From JAVBNH01 sp031551635 (GTDB lineage Bacteria > Bacillota > Clostridia > Oscillospirales > Acutalibacteraceae): a stretch of 50,440 nucleotides of DNA. The stretch is from positions 1 to 50,440 of the forward strand of contig JAVBNH010000024.1 of assembly GCA_031551635.1 (NCBI GenBank), in the 5' to 3' direction. The position numbers were made by a program, and so were the translations under genes. Under the pieces are notes generated by a model. The model was not told the origin of the DNA. It saw only the letters and a list, made by a program, of their open reading frames with translations, and made no database searches. Below, piece after piece: positions 33,373 to 42,158 of this stretch. Within the stretch, counting starts at the first letter, position 1, and each line of letters begins with the position of its first letter.

Positions 33373-34576
33373 ATAATTCCGTCCCTTCGATAATGACCTC
33401 GTCGTAAAGCTTCAGATAGCCCGAGTTGGCGGTTGGTTTTGCGATAATGGAAAAATTTTCCTCAGAATAAATAACATCAATGAGCTTGAAATAAATAGTA
33501 TTTCCCTGAATGACATAAACGCCCTTTTTCTCATCGACAACCCGTATTGCGCGGTTGTCGATTCTGTAGCCGCTGTAGGTGTCGATGCGGATTTTTATAT
33601 TTTCTTTTCTGATTGTCGAAAGCTCCTCGTTCATTTCGTTAACAGAAAAAATTACAGCGGTTCGCCCGGCATTTGTGTCGTTAATCTTGTGAACGGTTGC
33701 ATGAACAGAGCCGGCGGAGGAATTCGGGAGGTCGATAATTATGTTTTTTCCCACAGGAAGTTCTTCGGTAAATTTTGTGTCGACATTGCACACCAGGTAC
33801 CAGTCAAAGCTCGGAACTGTCTTGCCGATGGTGTTGTCCGCGGGCATTTTCGCGCTCGCACTCAGAGCCGCGTCAATATCCGAAACCGTCATATTAACTG
33901 CGTTTGCATAGTCAACCGTATTTTCAAAACCGTCAATTTCGTTTATAAAATAACCGGCATTTCCTGTTTTGATATCGATGCTGCCGATATTTTCCGACTT
34001 CATGCTCTCAAGCTGCCGCCTAAGCTCGGTGAGTGTTTCGGTGAAATCGAAAACCTTACCGGTCGCGGTCTGGCGGTGGGTGATATTGTCCCTTACCTTA
34101 CCGGAAGCGTTTTTCAGCGCGGCAAGGTTATTTGTATAAATCGTATTGACATATTCATCGACACTCTCAAGAATATCGGAGTCGATTTTCTTTATATCGA
34201 CAGCGTTTGAGTAGGTCGAGGCGATAACATTTTCATAATAGGCAATATCCTGCTCTATAGCCTTTTTTTTCGCATAATTCGGCGCGGAATCACCGCGCTG
34301 CAAAACAACCGCAACAGTGTCCCCCGTTGCGACACGTCCGCCGTTTTCCCGCAGGGGTACGACTGTACCGTTCTCGTTATTAGTGAGATATTTCTCATTT
34401 CTCACAACGAAGGCTTCGGTATTGACAGTTTTATAAATCGAGGTGGCGAGCACTGTATGCGTCTTATACGGCTCTAGACTCGAGAGGTAGATATTGTAAA
34501 GCAGATAAAGCCCCGAAAGAAGTATCGCGGCAAATAAGCTGATGGCTTTTATCAATGACTTTTTACTCTTGAACAA
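33350..34576 (-). CDS. HlyD-like membrane-anchored adaptor protein in the division cluster
   Basis: 408 residues with a TTG start (34576-34574) behind AAGGAG. One N-terminal transmembrane helix (residues ~10-30) anchors an extracytoplasmic region with a biotinyl/HlyD-like beta segment (NENGTVVPLRENGGRVATGDTVAVV), a helical hairpin of about 110 residues, and a beta-rich C-terminal part. No partner ABC transporter or outer channel gene is near, so the family name describes fold only. A protein of this kind sits between miaA and yggS-sepF in related Clostridia as far as I recall, which hints at an envelope or division role. The start overlaps the miaA stop by 14 bp. Confidence 0.75.
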   Translation of the reverse strand: MFKSKKSLIKAISLFAAILLSGLYLLYNIYLSSLEPYKTHTVLATSIYKTVNTEAFVVRNEKYLTNNENGTVVPLRENGGRVATGDTVAVVLQRGDSAPNYAKKKAIEQDIAYYENVIASTYSNAVDIKKIDSDILESVDEYVNTIYTNNLAALKNASGKVRDNITHRQTATGKVFDFTETLTELRRQLESMKSENIGSIDIKTGNAGYFINEIDGFENTVDYANAVNMTVSDIDAALSASAKMPADNTIGKTVPSFDWYLVCNVDTKFTEELPVGKNIIIDLPNSSAGSVHATVHKINDTNAGRTAVIFSVNEMNEELSTIRKENIKIRIDTYSGYRIDNRAIRVVDEKKGVYVIQGNTIYFKLIDVIYSEENFSIIAKPTANSGYLKLYDEVIIEGTELYDKKLVK

Positions 34577-35534
34577 GGCTCTCTAGCTCCTTACTTGTGA
34601 AATTTTCGACGGTCTTAAAAAATTCTTCTTCTGTTTGATATTCATCGCGGAAAAACCATTTTATCGATGTATTTTTCCTCAGCCATGTAAGCTGGCGTTT
34701 CGCATAGCGGCGAGTTTCTGTTTTAAGCTTTTCGACAGCTTCATCAAATGTGATTTCACCCTTGAAATAGGGGAATAGCTCCTTGTGACCTATAGCCTGC
34801 CGTGAGGTTTTGCCGTGCAGGTTCATATAAAAACGCGCTTCCTCACAAAGACCCTTCTCGAGCATAATGTCAACGCGGCGGTTGATTCTTTCGTATAAGG
34901 CCTCACGGTTTATAAAGTCTATTCCCATATAAACCGGCGCGTAAGGGCTCTCAAAGCGTCTTGACCTCTCGAGCCTTTCGCCCATGGTTTTGCCGCTCAG
35001 CATATAAAGCTCGAGAGCGCGGATTACCCTTCCGGTGTTGTTCACATGAAGGCTCGCCGCCGCTTCGCTGTCAAGCTTTTCAAGCTCCCGGTGAAGAGCT
35101 TCGGCGCCTTCCTTTTGAAGCCTTTGCTGAAGAAGCAGACGCAAATCACTGCTGTCAGGCTCCTCGCCGAAATCGATATTGTTAAGCAGCGAATCAATAT
35201 AAAGTCCCGTTCCGCCGCAGATAATTACAGTTTTCCCGCGCTCATGAATGCCTTTTATTATTTCCTTGGCATCTTTTGTGTATTGCGCGACGCTGTAGCT
35301 TTCACCAGGGTCGAGAAAATCCAGCATATGGTGCGGGATCCCCGATTTTTCGCTTTCATCCGGCTTTGCCGAGGCAATAGACATACCGCGGTAAAGCTGC
35401 ATTGAGTCCGCACTTACAATTTCGCCGCAAAGGCGCTTCGCGAGATGAACCGACAGCGCGGTCTTGCCTGAGGCTGTTGGTCCCGCAATTATAACTGCGG
35501 GGATTTTTTTGCTGTTTTGTGATTTATTATTCAT
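34563..35534 (-). CDS. miaA: tRNA dimethylallyltransferase
   Basis: 323 residues. P-loop GPTASGKTALS (~residues 18-28), the SADSMQLYRGMSIASAKP and HHMLDFLDP motifs, CGGTGLYIDSLL, and the RRYAKRQLTWLRKN segment that contacts tRNA. It prenylates A37 in tRNAs that read UNN codons. It overlaps the mutL stop by 4 bp (ATGA), and mutS-mutL-miaA is a common bacterial order. Confidence 0.97.
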   Translation of the reverse strand: MNNKSQNSKKIPAVIIAGPTASGKTALSVHLAKRLCGEIVSADSMQLYRGMSIASAKPDESEKSGIPHHMLDFLDPGESYSVAQYTKDAKEIIKGIHERGKTVIICGGTGLYIDSLLNNIDFGEEPDSSDLRLLLQQRLQKEGAEALHRELEKLDSEAAASLHVNNTGRVIRALELYMLSGKTMGERLERSRRFESPYAPVYMGIDFINREALYERINRRVDIMLEKGLCEEARFYMNLHGKTSRQAIGHKELFPYFKGEITFDEAVEKLKTETRRYAKRQLTWLRKNTSIKWFFRDEYQTEEEFFKTVENFTSKELESLVQE

Positions 35535-37507
35535 TGTATTCTTCCGAACTGTTTTTCAAGCTCATGCCTTGTCAGCTCTATTATTACCGGTCGTCCGTGG
35601 GGACAGAAACGGATATCGTCATCTCTGAGAATTTTGCCGACAAAATCACAGAGCTCATACTTTTCCGTTTTCTTTCCGGCTCGCAGCGCAGAGTGACAGG
35701 CAGTGATATGGTACAGGTTGTCCAGCTTATCCGCCGTGAGATCCCGTGTATGCGAGCAGAGATAGCCTGCAATTTCGCATATCAGGGAAGAAACATCCTC
35801 GCCGGTCAGCTCAAAAGGCGTTTCGCGAACTCTAACGCTTCCCTCGCCGAAATCCTCCAGAATGAAGCCCGCCTGATTTACCAGCTCAAGGTTTTCAATG
35901 AGCGCGGCGTACTCCTTCTTGCTCAGGGTGATATTGGCAGGAGAGAGGAGCATCTGCGAAAAAGCTTGACGCTCCTGCTTTTTTAAGGTGTTGAATATCA
36001 TCCGCTCATGGGCGGCATGTTTATCAATAAGCAGCAATTTATTTTCGCTTTCGACAATTATATATGTTTTGAACGCCTCACCGAGCACAACAAATGACGG
36101 CGGCTGTTCGTTTTTCGCATTATCGATTGTTTGCACATTTTCCTCAACAAGTTCCTCGATAAATACGGCGGCTGCATTAGCTTTTGCCTGAAATTCAGAG
36201 TTAATTTCTGAAGAGGGAACAATTTGAGGCTTATATGTAATTTCTATTTTATCATCATTTGTGCCGTATGTTGAAGTGGTATCATTCAATACTTGCGGTT
36301 GATATGTTTTTTCGGAAGATAAAGTTGCCTGTTTTTCAGTAATTGGCTTAGGCTGCGGCGGACAAGTCGGCGAAAGGGACTGTTTTTCCCTGAATTCACT
36401 CGCGCTCAGATTGAGAAAGGTCTGCTGCGGTTTTGGCTCGTTTTTGAAGTGACTGCTCAAAAATTCGTTGTAGCTTTTTATTTGCCGGCGCTCATCAAGA
36501 TTCAGCTCCGGGCGTGTTGTGTCAAGGCTCAGCGCGTTTTTCGCGCAGTAATATATCGCCTCGAATGTGCGTTTTTCATCGGCGAAACGCACTTCGGTTT
36601 TTGCCGGATGTACATTGACATCAACAGTTTCCGGCGGCACGCTTAAAAATAAAACCGCTCCGGGAAATTTCCCGGTCATCAAAGAATTTTTATACGCCTG
36701 GTCAAGGGCAGCGGAGGCGAAGGGCAGCCTGACATAGCGTGAATTGACATAGAAAAACTGCATATTTCTGTTGGGACGGCTGTTTATCGGTTTCGACAGC
36801 AGCCCGCTGACATGAACCCCGTTGAGCTCGTAATTACACTCAGTCAACCCTGAGGCAAAATCCTTGCCGAAAAGTGAAGAAACAGTGTCCGCCAGTGAGC
36901 CGTTACCTGAGGTAAAAAGCGCTTCTTTATCGTTTTTTATTAGTCTGAAAGAAATATCAGGATGCGCGAGAGCGGTTTTTGTCAGTATATCCGAAATATA
37001 ATTTCCCTCAGTGACATCTTTTTTCAAAAATTTCATCCTCGCGGGGGTATTATAAAAAAGGTCGCGGACGATAATAGTCGTTCCCTGGGGGCAGCCTGCA
37101 TCATCAAGTGATATTTCTTCTCCTCCGGAAATAAGGTATCTTGTCCCGAATTCGCTCGCTGCGCTTTTTGTAAGCAGCTCAATTTTCGCGACTGCCGCGA
37201 CGCTTGCGAGAGCTTCTCCCCTGAAACCAAGCGTCATTATGGAATCAAGGTCCTCACTTTTTGAGATTTTGCTGGTAGCATGGCTGAGAAAGGCGGTGGG
37301 GACGTCTTCCCTTTCAATGCCTGAGCCGTCGTCGGTAATCCTGATATAAGTATTTCCGCCGTTTATAATTTCAACAGTGATTTTCGTTGAATGCGCGTCA
37401 ATTGAATTTTCAAGCAGCTCCTTAACAACACTGGAGGGGCGTTCACAGACCTCTCCGGCGGCAATTAACTCAGATAAAGTTTTCGGCATTACCGTAATTT
37501 TTGACAT
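35531..37507 (-). CDS. mutL: DNA mismatch repair protein MutL
   Basis: 658 residues. N-terminal GHKL ATPase with VVKELLENSIDAHST, ITDDGSGI and GFRGEALASVAAV, then the transducer domain, a low-conservation linker (~residues 345-460), and the C-terminal dimerisation domain with HAAHERM and the metal-site residues ACHSALRAG and CPHGRPV, which predicts endonuclease activity as in other Gram-positives. Its leader shares a 12-bp identical core with that of mutS. Confidence 0.97.
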   Translation of the reverse strand: MSKITVMPKTLSELIAAGEVCERPSSVVKELLENSIDAHSTKITVEIINGGNTYIRITDDGSGIEREDVPTAFLSHATSKISKSEDLDSIMTLGFRGEALASVAAVAKIELLTKSAASEFGTRYLISGGEEISLDDAGCPQGTTIIVRDLFYNTPARMKFLKKDVTEGNYISDILTKTALAHPDISFRLIKNDKEALFTSGNGSLADTVSSLFGKDFASGLTECNYELNGVHVSGLLSKPINSRPNRNMQFFYVNSRYVRLPFASAALDQAYKNSLMTGKFPGAVLFLSVPPETVDVNVHPAKTEVRFADEKRTFEAIYYCAKNALSLDTTRPELNLDERRQIKSYNEFLSSHFKNEPKPQQTFLNLSASEFREKQSLSPTCPPQPKPITEKQATLSSEKTYQPQVLNDTTSTYGTNDDKIEITYKPQIVPSSEINSEFQAKANAAAVFIEELVEENVQTIDNAKNEQPPSFVVLGEAFKTYIIVESENKLLLIDKHAAHERMIFNTLKKQERQAFSQMLLSPANITLSKKEYAALIENLELVNQAGFILEDFGEGSVRVRETPFELTGEDVSSLICEIAGYLCSHTRDLTADKLDNLYHITACHSALRAGKKTEKYELCDFVGKILRDDDIRFCPHGRPVIIELTRHELEKQFGRIQ

Positions 37508-37530
37508 CTTTTACTGTCCCTATATAATGT
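37508..37530 (-). promoter_or_regulatory. mutL leader similar to the mutS leader
   Basis: On the minus strand, ACATTATATAGGGACAG precedes the mutL ATG at the same distance as ACATTATATAGGACGG precedes the mutS ATG (40158-40179). The shared core CCTATATAATGT (plus strand) is 12 bp. It includes the ribosome site (AGGGAC or AGGAC). Confidence 0.4.
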
Positions 37531-37553
37531 ATTAAAAAATCAGGATTGTCATT

Positions 37554-40157
37554 TTATTGTGCAAGCTTCTTCAGCTCAAACAATAGCTGTAGAGCCTCAA
37601 TCGGCGTAAGGGTGTCAAGGTCGGTAATCTTCAGCTTTTCTATAATTTCGCTGCTGATATTTCCCTCAAAGGACATCTGCAGCGGTTCGGTTTGCTCGCG
37701 GATAATGCGCTCGGGCTTTACTCCGGGGTTTTCACTCTCGAGTGTTTCAAGAATTTTTTTCGCACGGCTTATTACAGGCTTCGGAAGACCCGCTAGGAGT
37801 GCAACCTCAATGCCGTAGCTGTCATCCGCGCCGCCGGGAATAATTCTTCTCAGAAAAATAATCTCGTCCCCGCGTTTTTTAACGGCAATATTATAATTTT
37901 TAATGCCCTCGGATTCGTTTTCGAGTACAGTCAGCTCGTGATAATGCGTCGCAAAGAGTGTCTTCGCGCCGATTTTTTTCGTGTCGTTTATAAATTCAAG
38001 CACTGAGCGCGCTATACTCATGCCGTCGAAGGTTGAGGTACCCCTGCCGATTTCGTCGAGAATAATCAGGCTCTTTTTTGTAGCGTTTGCGATTATTGAG
38101 CCGACTTCAACCATCTCTGTCATAAAGGTGGATTGCCCGGCGGTCAAGTCGTCGGAGGCGCCGATTCGCGTGTATATGCTGTCCACAACGCCGATTTCCG
38201 CGCTTTTCGCCGGAATAAAGCTGCCTATCTGCGCCATTATCACTAATAGAGCTACCTGCCGCATATATGTCGATTTACCAGCCATATTAGGTCCTGTGAT
38301 AATGGCGGTGCGGTTCGCGCCTGAGTCGAGAAGCGTATTATTCGGCACAAAAGGTGCGTCGTCGAGGAATTTTTCCACCACCGGATGCCTTCCGTCAACA
38401 ATGCTAATCGCATCGGAATTATTGACAATCGGGCATTCATAATGATTATTGATCGCCGCAAAGGCGAGAGAGCAAAGCGTGTCAACGGTTCCAACAGCCT
38501 CAGCAGTTCTTTTGATGCGGTACTGCGACTCGGCTATTTTGCTTCTGAGGGCGAAAAACAGCTCAAACTCAAGCTTTACAATTCTCTCCTGAGCTCCGAG
38601 AACTTTAGCCTCAAGCTCCTTAAGTTCCTCGGTTATATATCTTTCGCAGTTCGAAAGCGTCTGTTTTCTGACATAATTATCGGGAACAAGCTCTTTATAT
38701 GAATTAAGAATTTCTATATAATAGCCAAAAACACGGTTATATCCGATTTTCAGCTTCTTAATGCCTGTTTTTTCCTGCTCGGCTTCCTCGATTTTCGACA
38801 GAAAGTTTTTGCCTCCGGAAACGATTTCGTGCAGCGACAGCAATTCCTCATTGAAATGAGGGTTTATCATTCCACCGTCCCGAACCGAAAAGGGCGGGTC
38901 CTCGGTTATAGCCTCGTCAATGAGAGCGCGGATGTCCTCGCACAAATCGATTTTCCCCGCCGTTTCGCTCAATAAATTCGAACGTGAGCCCGACAAAAGG
39001 GACTTAATCAGCGGCAGCTTCGAGAGCGTCTGGGAAAGTGTTCTTATTTCTTTCGCGTTAGCTGTTTCAAAAACTATCCTTGTTAAAATCCGCTCAAGGT
39101 CGTTTATTCCCGAAAGCCCCTCCCGCAAATCATCAAGCAGGCGGCTCCCGGCGAAAAGCTCCTTCACGGCGCTCTGGCGCTGAGTTATATGGCTGACATT
39201 CACTAGCGGCATCTCGACCCATGTACGCAGCAGGCGTTTGCCCATCGCCGTTTTTGTCGCGTCCAGAACCCACAGCAGCGAGCCCTTTTTTTCGCGGCGG
39301 CGCATGGTTTCGCACAACTCGAGGTTGCGCCTGGCTGTCATGTCAAGCAGCATGAATTTTGTGCCGCTGACAAGGTGAAAGGAAGTGATGTTTGAAAGAG
39401 AATTCATCTGTGTTTCTGTGAGGTAGCGAAGCGCCGTGCCGACTGAAACAATCGCCTGAGGCTTGCCCTCAAGCTCACACTCGGCAATTGAGACAAGCTT
39501 AAAATGTGATGTGACCGTGTCGGTGTTATCATCTAAATTAAAAAATGCGTCATCCCTGTCGTTGCAATAAATTGAAGCCTGTTTTTGCAAATATTCGCGG
39601 ATTTTTTTATCAGCGGCGGCTTCTTGATTTATGATAATTTCGCTAGGGGAATAATGTTCAATTTCGTTGATTGCCTTTTCGTTAGCCTTTTTGTCATTTA
39701 TAAATAAAACCTGCATGTCGCCGGTTGAGACATCGCAAAAGCACATACCGATAGTGTCGCCGCTCAAAACAAGGCTCGCGAGATAGTTATTTTTTGCCTC
39801 ATCAAGCATTAGATTTTCGGTAACAGTGCCGGGAGTGAGAATGCGCACCACATCGCGGGTGACTATACCCTTCGCGAGTGCGGGATCCTCGGTCTGCTCG
39901 CAAATTGCGACCTTGTATCCTCGTGAAACAAGCTTAGAGATATAGCTGTCGGCTGAATGAAAAGGAACCCCGCACATCGGCGCGCGCTCGCCTTCGCCGC
40001 AGTCACGCCCGGTCAGAACCAGCTCCAGCTCATGAGAAGCTGTGTGAGCGTCGTCAAAAAACATCTCATAAAAATCCCCAAGACGGTAAAAAAGAATGGT
40101 GTCGGGATATTTGTTTTTTATGCTGAAATACTGCTCCATCATCGGGGTCAGCGCCAT
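37554..40157 (-). CDS. mutS: DNA mismatch repair protein MutS
   Basis: 867 residues, full length. Mismatch-recognition domain with the Phe-x-Glu wedge in RLGDFYEMFFDDA near residue 36, connector, lever and clamp domains, then the ATPase with Walker A GPNMAGKSTYMRQ (near residue 625), the DDLTAGQSTFMTEM signature, Walker B LIILDEIGRGTST and ATHYHEL. It starts mismatch repair with MutL, the next gene. No MutH-type gene is expected or seen. Confidence 0.98.
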   Translation of the reverse strand: MALTPMMEQYFSIKNKYPDTILFYRLGDFYEMFFDDAHTASHELELVLTGRDCGEGERAPMCGVPFHSADSYISKLVSRGYKVAICEQTEDPALAKGIVTRDVVRILTPGTVTENLMLDEAKNNYLASLVLSGDTIGMCFCDVSTGDMQVLFINDKKANEKAINEIEHYSPSEIIINQEAAADKKIREYLQKQASIYCNDRDDAFFNLDDNTDTVTSHFKLVSIAECELEGKPQAIVSVGTALRYLTETQMNSLSNITSFHLVSGTKFMLLDMTARRNLELCETMRRREKKGSLLWVLDATKTAMGKRLLRTWVEMPLVNVSHITQRQSAVKELFAGSRLLDDLREGLSGINDLERILTRIVFETANAKEIRTLSQTLSKLPLIKSLLSGSRSNLLSETAGKIDLCEDIRALIDEAITEDPPFSVRDGGMINPHFNEELLSLHEIVSGGKNFLSKIEEAEQEKTGIKKLKIGYNRVFGYYIEILNSYKELVPDNYVRKQTLSNCERYITEELKELEAKVLGAQERIVKLEFELFFALRSKIAESQYRIKRTAEAVGTVDTLCSLAFAAINNHYECPIVNNSDAISIVDGRHPVVEKFLDDAPFVPNNTLLDSGANRTAIITGPNMAGKSTYMRQVALLVIMAQIGSFIPAKSAEIGVVDSIYTRIGASDDLTAGQSTFMTEMVEVGSIIANATKKSLIILDEIGRGTSTFDGMSIARSVLEFINDTKKIGAKTLFATHYHELTVLENESEGIKNYNIAVKKRGDEIIFLRRIIPGGADDSYGIEVALLAGLPKPVISRAKKILETLESENPGVKPERIIREQTEPLQMSFEGNISSEIIEKLKITDLDTLTPIEALQLLFELKKLAQ

Positions 40158-40205
40158 GGTTTCACCGTCCTATATAATGTTGAAATAATATTTTAATATG
40201 ATGTA

Positions 40206-41690
40206 TCAAATAACAATGTCACAGAATCGCCCGTAAGCGGCATTCCATTTTTCCGGCTCTCCCGGCAAATAGGTTTTTAGCTGCTGGGAAGAAGCGATAA
40301 TTTTTCTCGCCTCTTTAACATCCTTTATTTCACCTGCAGCGATAAGCTGCACGGCGATATTCCCGAGCACCGTCGCCTCAATCGGCCCCGCAACAACAGG
40401 AAGATTGCAGCTGTCGGCGGTCATGGAGCACAGCAGTCTGTCCTTCGTTCCGCCTCCCATGATATGAATCTGCTTATAATTCTTGCCGGTGCAGTCAATG
40501 ATGCTTTCATAGCAATAACGGTATTTCATCGCGAGACTTTCGTATATACAGCGCATGATTTCACCAACTGACTGCGGAATATACTGCCCGGTTCTGCGGC
40601 AAAATTCGCGCACGCGTTCGGGTATATTGCCCATCAGACCAAACTCCTGAGCGTCAGGGTCAATAAAGCAGGTAAAAGCTTCTTCACGCAGGGCAAGGCT
40701 TTCAAGCTCAGCGTATGAATAGTCGTTACCCTCGCGCAGGAACTGCCGGCGGCTCTCCTGAATGAGCCATAAGCCGCAAATATTCTTTAAAAAGCCGGTG
40801 GCGCAGTTGTAGCCGCCCTCATTTGTGATATTCATTGTTCTGGATTTTTCGTTAATCAGCGGTTTTTCGAGCTCGGTCCCAAGCAGTGACCATGTGCCGC
40901 AGCTAATAAAAATAAAATCGTCCTCGAGCGAGGGGACGGCGGTAATCGCGCTTTGTGTATCATGCTCCGCGACGGCTATTACACGCGGCGCGGGATTGTT
41001 TTCACTCTTAGGAATATTAAGCTCCTCGCATATATCGTCGCTCAGCTCGCCGACAACCTCACCGGTCATGGCGATAGAGGTGAAAAGCCGCATTGGCAGA
41101 TTCAGACATTCAATGACTCGCTCTGACCAGTTATTTGTGTTAATATCAATAAGCTGACCGGTTGTCGCAATGCTGTATTCGGTTTTCATCACGCCGGTCA
41201 GAAGGTAGTTGAAGGCATCGGGCATATGCAGCATGCGGCTGGTTCTCTCAAGGATATGCGGACGCTTGAGAAGCAGTGAGAGTAGCTGGAAGCAGGTATT
41301 GAACTCCATAAACTGAATGCCCGTAATATTATAAAGCTCCTCGAGCGGTATAAGCCGGGAAGCTTCTTCAATCATTCCTAAATTTCTCTCGTCCCTGTAA
41401 TGCACAGGGTTTTCAATCAGGCAGCCGTGCTCGTCAAAAAGAGCGAAATCGACGCCCCATGTGTCGATTCCTATCGAGTCAAAGCCACCCTCACGCATAG
41501 CCTTAAGCATGCCCTGTTTTATTTCATAAAACAGACGGAGTATGTCCCAGTAAACCGTGTTTGATACACGCACCGGGTCGTTCGAAAAACGGTGAACCTC
41601 TTTCATTTCAATTTTGCCGTTTTCGAATATTCCGAGTATTGCCCGCCCGCTCGAGGCTCCGAAATCAAACGCCAGAACTCTTTTGCTCAT
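40206..41690 (-). CDS. rhaB: Rhamnulokinase
   Basis: About 494 residues from MSKRVLAFDFGAS (41690). ATG 41702 is in frame, but its GGAG would be only one base away. FGGY kinase family: the first phosphate loop AFDFGASSGRA, SIGIDTWGVDFALFD with the catalytic Asp region, the substrate loop NPVHYRDERN, and the second ATP motif HIMGGGTKDRLLC. It phosphorylates L-rhamnulose made by rhaA. The gene sits next to a RbsD/FucU mutarotase, but no rhamnulose-1-phosphate aldolase is in the window. A heptad repeat lies just upstream of its ribosome site. Confidence 0.93.
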   Translation of the reverse strand: MSKRVLAFDFGASSGRAILGIFENGKIEMKEVHRFSNDPVRVSNTVYWDILRLFYEIKQGMLKAMREGGFDSIGIDTWGVDFALFDEHGCLIENPVHYRDERNLGMIEEASRLIPLEELYNITGIQFMEFNTCFQLLSLLLKRPHILERTSRMLHMPDAFNYLLTGVMKTEYSIATTGQLIDINTNNWSERVIECLNLPMRLFTSIAMTGEVVGELSDDICEELNIPKSENNPAPRVIAVAEHDTQSAITAVPSLEDDFIFISCGTWSLLGTELEKPLINEKSRTMNITNEGGYNCATGFLKNICGLWLIQESRRQFLREGNDYSYAELESLALREEAFTCFIDPDAQEFGLMGNIPERVREFCRRTGQYIPQSVGEIMRCIYESLAMKYRYCYESIIDCTGKNYKQIHIMGGGTKDRLLCSMTADSCNLPVVAGPIEATVLGNIAVQLIAAGEIKDVKEARKIIASSQQLKTYLPGEPEKWNAAYGRFCDIVI

Positions 41691-41713
41691 CAGAAAGCGC
41701 ATTCTCCTTTCAA

Positions 41714-41741
41714 GCTGGATGCTGGATGCTGGATGCTGGAT
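41714..41741 (-). repeat. Heptad tandem repeat, GCTGGAT x4
   Basis: Four perfect GCTGGAT units fill the short gap between the mutarotase stop (41745) and the rhaB ribosome site. On the minus strand they read ATCCAGC, close to the ATCCAAN unit at 8289-8323. Confidence 0.9.
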
Positions 41742-41744
41742 GCA

Positions 41745-42158
41745 TTATTTTATAACGCCTTTTTTCAGGATAATATTTGCGTATAGGGCGCTTTCGCTTG
41801 TTGCTAGTATCGCGTAAGCGTTTTGGGCTCTTTCGTAGAAATTTTCGCGTTCGATCATTACGAATTTTGAAATGTCGATTCCGATTATATTTTCATAATT
41901 TTCCCAAATTCTTGGACGGGGCTCGTTTTCGCCGTGCTGCATCAACATGACAGGCGGCTTATAGGTATCAAGAGGGAAAAGCTGAAGTATCGCTTTCAGC
42001 AGCTCCGGGACGCCGTGACCGTCTGCGCGCACAAGGCGCTTCGCGTTTGAGGCGGCGGGAAAGTTGCCGTCACCTATAACAATTTCGTCTCCGTGCCCCA
42101 TTTCGTGAAGGATTTTTAATAGCTCGGGGGATATTATATTCGGAACACCGTAAAGCAT
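41745..42158 (-). CDS. RbsD/FucU-family sugar mutarotase
   Basis: 137 residues, normal for the family. MLYGVPNIISPELLKILHEMGHGDEIVIGDGNFP matches the FucU start, with the conserved His22 and Asp30, and the LLQLFPLD and ERENFYERAQNAYAI segments follow. The family interconverts alpha and beta forms of fucose or ribose; next to rhaB it may act on rhamnose or fucose. The ATG follows the upstream stop codon directly (TAAATG), with AAGGAA in the end of that gene. Confidence 0.88.
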   Translation of the reverse strand: MLYGVPNIISPELLKILHEMGHGDEIVIGDGNFPAASNAKRLVRADGHGVPELLKAILQLFPLDTYKPPVMLMQHGENEPRPRIWENYENIIGIDISKFVMIERENFYERAQNAYAILATSESALYANIILKKGVIK

